Source: an uncultured Ardenticatenia bacterium (GTDB lineage: Bacteria > Chloroflexota > Anaerolineae > Promineifilales > Promineifilaceae). From it: DNA of 6,821 bases. The stretch lies in the NCBI GenBank assembly GCA_937858165.1, contig CALLZA010000486.1:1-6821 (forward strand). The letters run 5' to 3'. Shown in pieces: positions 1-5,238 of the stretch. A program made the translations under genes and the position numbers. Numbering within the stretch: the stretch's first letter is position 1; each line of letters starts with the position of its first letter. The notes under the pieces were generated by a model, which worked only from the letters and a program-made list of their open reading frames with translations, made no database searches and was not told the origin of the DNA.

Positions 1-47
1 GCTTGAATCACCGGCCGCATCTTATCATCCACCTGGGCGTACAACAT
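1..47 (-). CDS. N-terminal fragment of an unidentified protein
   Basis: Reading the minus strand, an ATG at 47-45 opens a frame that runs off the left edge of the window after 15 full codons (MLYAQVDDKMRPVIQ). A strong Shine-Dalgarno, GGAGGG at 60-55, sits 7 nt before the ATG, which is the main reason to call a gene here. The gene is divergent from alr, with a 149-bp shared spacer. Fifteen residues are too few to assign a family, and I recognise nothing in them. The Shine-Dalgarno lies within a predicted hairpin (separate entry), so translation may be controlled. The call could be wrong if the frame closes just outside the window. Confidence 0.55.
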   Translation of the reverse strand, partial: MLYAQVDDKMRPVIQ

Positions 48-52
48 GGCGC

Positions 53-73
53 TTCCCTCCGTTTTCGGAGAGA
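53..73 (-). promoter_or_regulatory. Hairpin enclosing the Shine-Dalgarno of the minus-strand gene
   Basis: In the minus-strand transcript, positions 73-66 (UCUCUCCG) can pair with 61-54 (CGGAGGGA) around an AAAA tetraloop at 65-62. This gives 8 pairs including one G-U. The GGAGGG Shine-Dalgarno at 60-55 lies wholly inside the 3' arm. Such an arrangement can lower translation until the helix melts or is displaced; a regulatory role is inference. Confidence 0.45.
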
Positions 74-182
74 GTCGCTCGCTTTGTTCAGTTGGTAAAG
101 TTCACATACCTTTCGAATAATTACTTAGAACCCGCCGAGAGAGAGTGGTTTTCGTCCAATTCCCCCTATAACCCTCTCGCGC

Positions 183-188
183 TACAAT
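183..188 (+). promoter_or_regulatory. Putative -10 element of alr, giving a near-leaderless mRNA
   Basis: TACAAT at 183-188 matches TATAAT at five of six positions and ends only 8 bp before the alr ATG at 197. Transcription would then begin about 195-197, leaving almost no leader. No Shine-Dalgarno is visible before the ATG, which agrees with leaderless translation. A good -35 at the right distance is not seen (TTCCCC at 160-165 is poor), so the call is tentative. Confidence 0.4.
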
Positions 189-196
189 AGCGCCCA

Positions 197-1363
197 ATGC
201 TCAACCACCCCACTATCTCGCACACAGCCGAGGTCCTTAGACCCACCCAAGTCGAAGTTGATCTCAGCCGCCTAACCGCCAACTACCACGCCATCAAAGC
301 CCACGTCACCCCCGCGGCCGTCATGCCCATCCTCAAGGCCAATGCCTACGGCCACGGCCTGGTCGAGGTAGCGCGGCATCTGCAATCGTTGGGCGCGCCG
401 TATCTGGGCGTGGCCTTCCTGGAGGAAGGGATATTGCTGCGCGAGGCGGGGGTGACGACGCCCATCCTGGTGCTGGGCGGCATCATCGGCAATCAGGTGC
501 CGTTGTTTCTGGCCCATGACCTGACGCTGACCGCCTCCTCCATCGAGAAGCTGGGCCAGATCGAGGCCGCGGCGCGGGCCATGGGCGTGCGGGCCAAAGT
601 CCACCTGAAGATCGACACCGGCATGGAGCGCATCGGCGTCCACTACTACAGCGCCGAATCCCTGCTCGAAGCGTCGCTGGCCGGCACCCACTTCGAGGTT
701 GAGGGCATCTTCTCCCACTTCGCCAACGCCGACGCCGCCGACCCGGCCTACTCGCAACTGCAACTCGACCGCTTCCACGGCGTGCTGGCGTTCTACGCTC
801 GCCGCGGCCTGCCCCCGCCGCCGCTGCGCCACATGGCCAACAGCGCCGCCCTGGCCCGCTTCCCCACCGCCCACTTTGACATGGTGCGCGCCGGACTGCT
901 GCTCTATGGCGTCTACCCATCGGCCGCCGTGCCGCGGACGATTGCCGTGCGACCGGCGCTCAGTTGGAAGTCGCGCGTCGTCTACTTCAAGGTCGTCCAG
1001 CCCGACCACCCGGTCAGCTACGGCTCGACCTGGCAGAGCGACCATCCTATTCGTATAGTCACCGTACCAGTTGGCTATGGCGATGGCTACTTCCGCGCCC
1101 TGTCGAACCGGGCCGAAGTGGTCATCCGCGAGCGGCGCTACCCTGTCGTGGGCAACGTCTGCATGGATCAGCTCATGGTCAACATCGAGTGGCAGACGGC
1201 CTACAACGGCGACGAGGTGATCCTTTTGGGCGAGGCCGAGGGCGGGGCGGCCGTTACTGTCGAGGAGCTGGCCGAATGGGCCGGAACCGTGCCGTGGGAA
1301 ATCCTGACCAACATCAACACCCGCGTGCCACGCGTCTACAAAGAGGAATCAGCCGCAGATTAA
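197..1363 (+). CDS. alr: Alanine racemase (EC 5.1.1.1)
   Basis: PLP enzyme that interconverts L- and D-alanine in the cytoplasm and supplies D-alanine for peptidoglycan. The 388-residue length is normal for the family. Visible signatures: ILKANAYGHG with the PLP-Schiff-base lysine at K47; KIDTGMERIGV (138-148) with the conserved arginine R145; HMANSAA (212-218) with the phosphate-binding serine S216; RAGLLLYG with R231, the arginine that contacts the pyridine nitrogen; VSYGSTW with the second catalytic base Y275; and GNVCMDQ (319-325) in the C-terminal beta domain. An in-frame TAG at 188 and the next ATG only at codon 43 fix the start at 197, although no Shine-Dalgarno is present. The TAA stop at 1361-1363 lies within a CAGATT repeat array, so the last residues (roughly AAD) come from repeat sequence. 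It is divergent from the gene at the left edge. Confidence 0.97.
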   Translation: MLNHPTISHTAEVLRPTQVEVDLSRLTANYHAIKAHVTPAAVMPILKANAYGHGLVEVARHLQSLGAPYLGVAFLEEGILLREAGVTTPILVLGGIIGNQVPLFLAHDLTLTASSIEKLGQIEAAARAMGVRAKVHLKIDTGMERIGVHYYSAESLLEASLAGTHFEVEGIFSHFANADAADPAYSQLQLDRFHGVLAFYARRGLPPPPLRHMANSAALARFPTAHFDMVRAGLLLYGVYPSAAVPRTIAVRPALSWKSRVVYFKVVQPDHPVSYGSTWQSDHPIRIVTVPVGYGDGYFRALSNRAEVVIRERRYPVVGNVCMDQLMVNIEWQTAYNGDEVILLGEAEGGAAVTVEELAEWAGTVPWEILTNINTRVPRVYKEESAAD

Positions 1364-1379
1364 GCAGATTGGGCAGATT
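1353..1379. repeat. Three 9-bp-phased CAGATT units overlapping the alr stop
   Basis: CAGATT occurs at 1356-1361, 1365-1370 and 1374-1379, an exact 9-bp step with three variable bases between copies. The alr stop codon spans 1361-1363. The array matches the left outer arm of the 4274-4437 palindrome, and the same 9-bp gap separates it from the GCAAAG hairpin that follows. Confidence 0.85.
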
Positions 1380-1388
1380 GAAAACCAA

Positions 1389-1487
1389 AAGAACCTCACG
1401 CAAAGATCGCAAAGGGCGCCAAGTACGCAAAGAAGGAGTTCTTTTTGGCGCTCTTGGCGTCCTTAGCGATCTTTGCGTGAGGTTCTT
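1389..1487. repeat. 99-bp hairpin with 9-bp-phased GCAAAG arms
   Basis: Arms 1389-1423 and 1453-1487 are inverted copies, identical at 33 of 35 positions. The left arm is made of units at 1400, 1409, 1418 and 1427 (GCAAAG, GCAAAG, GCCAAG, GCAAAG), an exact 9-bp step. The centre pairs AAAGAA (1429-1434) with TTCTTT (1439-1444) around a GGAG loop. It is a sequence relative of 4307-4404 (98 bp). A pyrimidine-rich tract follows (1484-1496), so it may stop or stabilise the alr transcript. Confidence 0.85.
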
Positions 1488-1494
1488 CCTCTTC

Positions 1495-1524
1495 TTGACG
1501 CCACCGCGCGAATATGGGTAAATT
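1495..1524 (+). promoter_or_regulatory. Putative promoter for the OsmC-family gene
   Basis: TTGACG at 1495-1500 (five of six to the -35 consensus) is followed after 18 bp by TAAATT at 1519-1524 (four of six to the -10). It sits directly after the hairpin and 36 bp before the ATG at 1561. Moderate match only. Confidence 0.4.
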
Positions 1525-1560
1525 CAGCCTAACTCAACACAGCACGGGAGCCAGACAGAC

Positions 1561-1974
1561 ATGGATGCAACCATTACTCTACGAGACGGAATGCACTTTG
1601 TGGCCGTGCCCCCCAGCGGCATGGTCGTTCACATCGACAGCCAGCCAGAGACGGGCGAGCGCCAGGGGGCCAGCCCGATGGAGTTGTTGCTCATCAGCCT
1701 CGGCGGCTGCACGGGTATGGACGTTATCTCCATTCTGCGCAAGAAGCGCCAGAACGTGACCGGCTTCGAACTGCGCCTCCACGGCGACCGGGCGACCGAT
1801 CACCCCAAGGTGTTTACCGCCTTCACCATTGAGTACGTCGTGCGCGGCGTGGACATCGATGCTGCGGCCGTGGCCCGCGCCGTCGAACTGTCCGTCGAGA
1901 ACTACTGCTCCGTCCACGCCATGCTCCACAAGGCGGCGGATATTCGGACGGCGATTACCATTATCCAAGAATAG
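1561..1974 (+). CDS. OsmC/Ohr-family protein (peroxide-reducing thiol protein)
   Basis: At 137 residues it has the length of the small OsmC-like group (YhfA type). Family hallmarks are the loop and helix ASPMELLLISLGGCT, carrying the first reactive cysteine at C50, and ENYCSVHAML with the second at C116. Known OsmC and Ohr proteins are cytoplasmic homodimers that use this cysteine pair to reduce organic hydroperoxides. The substrate here cannot be read from sequence, so no gene symbol is given. The preceding beta-rich part (residues 1-36) ends in QPETGERQGASP, the usual lead into the long helix. The ATG at 1561 has GGGAG at 1546-1550, 10 nt upstream. It stands alone, with a hairpin upstream and a spacer with short repeats downstream, so it is probably its own transcription unit. 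Confidence 0.93.
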   Translation: MDATITLRDGMHFVAVPPSGMVVHIDSQPETGERQGASPMELLLISLGGCTGMDVISILRKKRQNVTGFELRLHGDRATDHPKVFTAFTIEYVVRGVDIDAAAVARAVELSVENYCSVHAMLHKAADIRTAITIIQE

Positions 1975-2052
1975 ACCGTCGACCGCTGACGGCTGACTGC
2001 TGCTTGCACCTCTGGCTGTGGTCAGCGTTCGGCTGTCGCCCCAAGGTACAAC
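1975..2052. other. Short spacer with CTGAC-type direct repeats
   Basis: The 78-bp spacer holds loosely repeated units such as CGCTGAC (1984-1990) and GGCTGAC (1991-1997). GTCAGCG at 2021-2027 is an inverted copy of the first. The pairing potential is weak (7 bp, 30-nt loop). It resembles a worn version of the phased palindromes elsewhere in the window. No promoter was clear. Confidence 0.4.
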
Positions 2053-2511
2053 ATGGACCTAACTGAACTCCTTCAACGCGACGGTGACCAGATCGTCGCC
2101 GAGGCCAGCGCGGCGCTGACGCGCTCCCAACTGGCCCACTACGCCGAAGCGGGGCACGCTGTCGGGCAGGAGCGGCTGGCCCGGCTGTTCCAGCTGACCA
2201 CCGAGGGCATTGCCGACCGCAACCTGGTGCCGGTGATGGAGTACATGGCCGAGGTGGCCGACGACCGCTTCCACGCCGGCTACGCCATCCGCGAGGTGCA
2301 GATCGCCATCAACGTCCTGGAAGAGGCGATCTGGAACTACATCGTCGCCAACGTGCCGCCCGACGAACTGGCCCGCGCCCTGGGGCTGGTCAGCACCGTC
2401 CTGGGCGCGGCCAAGGACTCGCTGGCCCGGGCCTACGTCTCGCTGGCCAGCCAGACCAAAGCGCCCTCGCTCGACCTCTCGGCGCTCTTCAAAGGCGAGA
2501 CGGCCGGATAA
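2053..2511 (+). CDS. Small all-helical protein, RsbRD N-terminal-domain-like
   Basis: A 152-residue protein with no signal peptide or membrane segment and with the spacing of a helical bundle. The stretch around residues 60-100, with VMEYMAEVADDRFHAGYAIRE followed by a helix containing EEAIWNYIV, resembles the RsbRD N-terminal domain. That domain is found in RsbR-type stressosome and sensor proteins, typically fused to STAS or kinase domains. Here it stands alone: no STAS, kinase or output domain follows, and the tail (about 132-152) is low-complexity. Its role is therefore unknown; a sensor or partner subunit in stress signalling is only inference. AAGG at 2043-2046 lies 6 nt before the ATG and is a modest ribosome binding site. 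It is the second small protein in a row after the OsmC-family gene. Confidence 0.85.
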   Translation: MDLTELLQRDGDQIVAEASAALTRSQLAHYAEAGHAVGQERLARLFQLTTEGIADRNLVPVMEYMAEVADDRFHAGYAIREVQIAINVLEEAIWNYIVANVPPDELARALGLVSTVLGAAKDSLARAYVSLASQTKAPSLDLSALFKGETAG

Positions 2512-2520
2512 CGAGGAAGA

Positions 2521-2578
2521 AACCACAGATTACACAGATTTCACAGATTAGAAGATCTAATCTGTGAAATCTGTGGTT
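2521..2578. repeat. 58-bp palindrome of 9-bp-phased CAGATT units
   Basis: CAGATT occurs at 2526, 2535 and 2544 (9-bp step) and its complement AATCTG at 2559 and 2568. Positions 2533-2552 pair perfectly with 2556-2575, a 20-bp stem with an AGA loop. The left arm carries one extra 9-bp unit. It begins 9 bp after the stop of the preceding gene. No T-run follows, so it is not a classical terminator. Confidence 0.88.
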
Positions 2579-2596
2579 CCCTTCTTCGGGAAGCGC

Positions 2597-3595
2597 ATGA
2601 TTCGATTTATTCGCAACACGCTGCACCCGGCGCGCTATCACGGCCGTCTGCACAACCAGCGCCCGCCCTTCTTCGAGGGCTGGTACTTCAAGGTCGTTGA
2701 CGCCACCGCGCGCCACCGATTCGCCTTCATTCCCGGCATCTTCTGGAGCGGCCGGCCGCACTCGTTCGTCCAGGTCAACGACGGCGAACGCGCTGCCGCC
2801 CACTACCACGAGCATCCCATCGAGGCGTTCTGGGCCGCCGAAGACCGCTTCGAAGTCCACGTCGGCCCCAACCGCTTCACCCACAACGAGATGACCCTGC
2901 TCATTGACCGGCCGGAGCAGCAGGTGGCCGGCACGTTGCGCTTCGGCGGCCTGTCCCCCTGGCCGGTTACGCTGACCGCGCCGGGCATTATGGGCTGGTA
3001 CGCCTGGGTGCCGTTCATGGAGTGCTACCACGGCGTGCTCAGCCTCGACCATACCATCTACGGCGCGCTGACCATCGACGGGCAGGTGATCGACTTCACC
3101 GGCGGCCGTGGCTACATCGAGAAGGATTGGGGGCGGGGCTTTCCCGAAGCGTGGATCTGGCTGCAAACCAACCACTTCGACGACGCCCCCGGCACGAGCC
3201 TGACCGCCTCCATTGCCATCATCCCCTGGGTGCGCACCGCCTTTCCCGGCTTCATCATCGGCCTGTGGCACGACGGCCGGCTCTACCGGTTCGCCACTTA
3301 CACCGGGGCCAAGACGGAGCGGCTGGCCGTCACCGAGCACACCATCGAGTGGGTTGTCGGCAACCGCGACCACCGGCTGGAGATGGCCGTCACTCAGGGC
3401 GCGGATAGCACGTTCGGCCTACTGAAGGGGCCGGACACGTTCGAGATGGGCAAGCGGGTCGCCGAGTCGCTGTCGGCCACAGCCCACGTCCGCCTGACCG
3501 ACCGCGTCGGTCACGCCCTCTTCGAGGGAACCGGCCGCCACGCCGGGCTGGAAGTACATGAGGTAGAAGCGCGGCTGCTAAAAATGATTAAGTAG
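2597..3595 (+). CDS. Tocopherol-cyclase-family protein
   Basis: The 332-residue protein shows two signatures of the tocopherol cyclase family: RPPFFEGWYFKVV near the N-terminus (residues 22-34) followed by FIPGI, and GGRGYIEKDWGRGFPEAWIW at 169-188 followed by LQTNHF. In plants and cyanobacteria the founding members close the chromanol ring of vitamin E. Non-photosynthetic bacteria also carry homologues whose substrate is not established, and no tocopherol or quinone genes lie nearby, so I give no symbol. There is no signal peptide, and the protein is rich in beta-prone segments as expected for the paired lipocalin-like fold. The frame stays open upstream to GTG codons at 2573 and 2564, but these lie inside the palindrome. 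The ATG at 2597 is preferred, with GGGAAG close before it, although the spacing is short. The start is the least certain part. Confidence 0.9.
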   Translation: MIRFIRNTLHPARYHGRLHNQRPPFFEGWYFKVVDATARHRFAFIPGIFWSGRPHSFVQVNDGERAAAHYHEHPIEAFWAAEDRFEVHVGPNRFTHNEMTLLIDRPEQQVAGTLRFGGLSPWPVTLTAPGIMGWYAWVPFMECYHGVLSLDHTIYGALTIDGQVIDFTGGRGYIEKDWGRGFPEAWIWLQTNHFDDAPGTSLTASIAIIPWVRTAFPGFIIGLWHDGRLYRFATYTGAKTERLAVTEHTIEWVVGNRDHRLEMAVTQGADSTFGLLKGPDTFEMGKRVAESLSATAHVRLTDRVGHALFEGTGRHAGLEVHEVEARLLKMIK

Positions 3596-3681
3596 TGGTC
3601 AGTGCTCAGCAGGCCAGTGGGTCAGCATTCAGTAACTGGCCCGCTGATCCACTCACCCACTGACCCACTGGCCACCCCACA
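3596..3681. repeat. 8-bp-phased palindromic spacer before plsY
   Basis: GGCCAGTGGGTCAG at 3612-3625 and its exact complement at 3660-3673 form a 14-bp inverted repeat. The right side is built of 8-bp units CCACTCAC, CCACTGAC and CCACTGGC at 3649, 3657 and 3665. AGTGGGTCAGC (3616-3626) can also pair at 10 of 11 positions with 3643-3653, so alternative folds exist. It ends 8 bp before the plsY ATG and fills nearly the whole spacer. Confidence 0.8.
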
Positions 3682-4278
3682 ATGCTCCCTCAACTCCTCT
3701 GGGCCATTCTCTCTTTCTTCGCCGGCGCGCTGCCGCTGTCGGTGTGGGTCGGCCGACTGGCCGCGCAACGCGACATCCGCGAAGTGGCCGACCACAACCC
3801 CGGCGCGACCAACGTGCTGCGCACCGGCGGCTTTGGCTGGTTCATCGTCGCCATGAGCCTCGACATCTCCAAGGCCGCCGTGCCGGTCGGGCTGGCGACG
3901 CAGATTTTTGGCTGGAGCGGCTGGCCACTGCTGCTCATCGCCCTGGCCCCGCCGCTGGGCCACGCCTTCTCGCCCTTTCTGGGCGGCAAGGGTGGCAAGG
4001 CGGTGGCGGCCGTGTTCGGGGTGTGGATCGGGCTGACCATCTGGCAGTTGCCGGTCGTCTGCCTGGCGGCGCTGGCGTTCTGGTTTCTGTGGCTCAGGAC
4101 GTCGGGTTGGGTGGTCGTGCTGACGATGACCACGGTGCTCGCCTATTTGCTCCTCTGGCGGCCGGAGCCGCTGCTCATCGCCGTCGCCGTCGTTCAGATC
4201 GCCCTGCTGGCGTACACCCATCGCGCCGACCTGTCGCGCCGCCCCGTCTTGCGCTCCTCCCGACAGAAAGAGGGATGA
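3682..4278 (+). CDS. plsY: Glycerol-3-phosphate acyltransferase PlsY (EC 2.3.1.275)
   Basis: Integral membrane enzyme that transfers an acyl group from acyl-phosphate to glycerol 3-phosphate, giving lysophosphatidate, the first step of phospholipid synthesis in most bacteria. The 198 residues and several hydrophobic helices fit the family. Three conserved cytoplasmic motifs are visible: GALPLSVWVGRL leading to HNPGATNVLRTGG (15-50; the family form is usually GNIGATN), LDISKA (60-65), and GHAFSPFLGGKGGKAVA (93-109). The last is the glycine/lysine-rich phosphate-binding loop. The C-terminal tail is basic (SRRPVLRSSRQKEG). No Shine-Dalgarno is seen before ATG 3682, which directly follows a palindrome. 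The next methionine (residue 58) would remove motif 1, so this start stands. The TGA stop lies within the left arm of the 164-bp palindrome. Confidence 0.95.
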   Translation: MLPQLLWAILSFFAGALPLSVWVGRLAAQRDIREVADHNPGATNVLRTGGFGWFIVAMSLDISKAAVPVGLATQIFGWSGWPLLLIALAPPLGHAFSPFLGGKGGKAVAAVFGVWIGLTIWQLPVVCLAALAFWFLWLRTSGWVVVLTMTTVLAYLLLWRPEPLLIAVAVVQIALLAYTHRADLSRRPVLRSSRQKEG

Positions 4279-4437
4279 TCCGCAGATTCGGTAGATTATT
4301 CAGAGAAAGAACCTCACGCAGAGATCGCAAAGGGCTCAAAGAACGCAAAGATGAAACTCTTTTTGCGTCCTTCGCGTCCTTTGCGATCTTTGCGTGAGGT
4401 TCTTCGTTTCTTCAATCTGCCGAATCTGCGGATCATC
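4274..4437. repeat. 164-bp nested palindrome in the plsY convergent gap
   Basis: The outer arms 4274-4297 and 4414-4437 pair at all 24 positions (one as G-U) and carry CAGATT-type units at a 9-bp step. Nine mostly unpaired bases on each side lead to inner arms 4307-4335 and 4376-4404, which pair fully (two G-U). Further pairing continues with scattered mismatches to a loop near 4354-4357. All arms share one pairing register (positions sum to 8711). Inner units are at 4318, 4327, 4336 and 4345. The element includes the plsY stop (4276-4278) and ends flush with the stop of the minus-strand gene (4440-4438). It may act as a two-way transcription end, but there is no clean T-run. Confidence 0.9.
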
Positions 4438-5166
4438 TCACCCGGTGATGACCGCCAGGGCGTAGGCCCCGACGAGCATCAGGAACAGCCCCAAGGTGAC
4501 GTAGCCCGCCGGTGAAGGGAAGCCTGGCCCACGGGCGATGTAGACCAGCCGCGGCGGCAGAAAGAGCAGCAGTAGCCCGGCGTAGAGCAGCGGCAGCCAC
4601 AGTGCCGCTTCGCCGGCGAAGGCCCGCGCCTGGGCGCTGAGCAACAGGAGCATGGCGTTGGTTGCCAGCAGGCCCAGCGTCGCCGTCACGCCCCAGCGTC
4701 GGCTGCCCGGTGCCACGCTCGGCTGCACTGTGAAGCCCAGCACCAGCACGTAGAGCGCCGAAAAGCCCAGCCACGCCCCCGGCCCGAAGACGAAGTACGA
4801 TGCCGAGCCGCCCTCGCCCAGATCGCGCGTATCCACTTGCAGCCCCGACCGGAAGAAGCCCAACTGCCAGGCGATGGCCAGGCTCATCACCAGGGCGAAG
4901 AGCACGGCCAGCGCCACGCGCCAGTTGCGCGCGGCCCACTCCTCTTCGCCGCCGCCCATCACCCGCAGCCGCCGCAGCCGGAAGACGCCCAGGCAGAAGA
5001 CGATAAAGCCGACGCTCAACAGTAGCGCGTTGAGGCCGCCCGGCTCGTCTAGCCGTTCGGCCAATGGTGGGAACAAGACGAACATGGCGATCAGGCCGGC
5101 GACGTCGGCCACCAGGGGGGGCAGGAGTGTGGGCAACAGAGCAGTCTGGTTTCTCATCACCGCCAT
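4438..5166 (-). CDS. Seven-helix membrane protein of unknown function
   Basis: A 242-residue protein that I do not recognise. Hydrophobic segments lie near residues 12-34, 45-62, 83-103, 127-147, 158-177, 187-205 and 219-240, so about seven membrane helices are expected. A basic loop (RLRRLR, 63-68) followed by an acidic GGGEEEW lies between helices 2 and 3. No catalytic motif or cofactor site is visible. An overlapping minus-strand frame (4433-5185) is longer, but it encodes arginine-rich low-complexity sequence and is rejected. The start at 5166 is the first ATG after an in-frame stop located in the upstream palindrome. ATG 5157 (residue 4) is an alternative, and neither has a Shine-Dalgarno. 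It is convergent with plsY and divergent from the rpsA-like gene. Confidence 0.85.
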   Translation of the reverse strand: MAVMRNQTALLPTLLPPLVADVAGLIAMFVLFPPLAERLDEPGGLNALLLSVGFIVFCLGVFRLRRLRVMGGGEEEWAARNWRVALAVLFALVMSLAIAWQLGFFRSGLQVDTRDLGEGGSASYFVFGPGAWLGFSALYVLVLGFTVQPSVAPGSRRWGVTATLGLLATNAMLLLLSAQARAFAGEAALWLPLLYAGLLLLFLPPRLVYIARGPGFPSPAGYVTLGLFLMLVGAYALAVITG

Positions 5167-5168
5167 AT

Positions 5169-5195
5169 GTAGCGCGATTTAGCAAATCGCGCTAC
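5169..5195. repeat. 27-bp perfect palindrome between divergent genes
   Basis: GTAGCGCGATTT (5169-5180) and its exact complement (5184-5195) flank a 3-bp centre, AGC. It ends 9 bp before the -35 of the plus-strand promoter and begins 2 bp from the start codon of the minus-strand membrane protein. It could be an operator for the divergent pair, a leader hairpin of the minus-strand mRNA, or a dispersed repeat. The sequence alone does not decide. Confidence 0.8.
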
Positions 5196-5204
5196 TCAAC
5201 TCGG

Positions 5205-5232
5205 TTGACAGGCGCAACGCAGCTTCTATAAT
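5205..5232 (+). promoter_or_regulatory. Consensus sigma-70-type promoter of the rpsA-like gene
   Basis: TTGACA at 5205-5210 and TATAAT at 5227-5232 both match the consensus exactly, with a 16-bp spacer. Transcription should start near 5239, giving a leader of about 120-130 nt. Such a strong promoter suits a highly expressed translation gene. Confidence 0.85.
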
Positions 5233-5238
5233 TCACTT

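Noticed and set aside
272..1045. 257-codon open frame on the minus strand
   Set aside because: Antisense to alr with no recognisable motif; composition is Gly/Arg/His/Gln-rich, typical of a shadow frame.
1389..1487. Phased repeats as a possible CRISPR array
   Set aside because: Units are 9 bp with 3-bp gaps and arranged as inverted arms; there are no 25-40-bp repeats, unique spacers or cas genes.
2533..2580. Classical intrinsic terminator
   Set aside because: The stem is strong but AT-rich in its units and is followed by GGTTCCC rather than a run of T, so a standard terminator call is not supported.
2489..3373. 294-codon open frame on the minus strand
   Set aside because: It lies antisense to the tocopherol-cyclase-family gene, whose motifs are clear. 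The product is low-complexity and rich in Gly, Val and Ala, as expected of a shadow in high-GC DNA.
3622..4221. 199-codon open frame on the minus strand
   Set aside because: Antisense to plsY, rich in Gln, Arg, Pro and His, and it begins in the palindromic spacer; no family signature.
4433..5185. Longer alternative minus-strand frame over the membrane protein gene
   Set aside because: It gives an Arg-rich, low-complexity product and starts inside the 5169-5195 palindrome. The 4438-5166 frame gives well-formed membrane helices.
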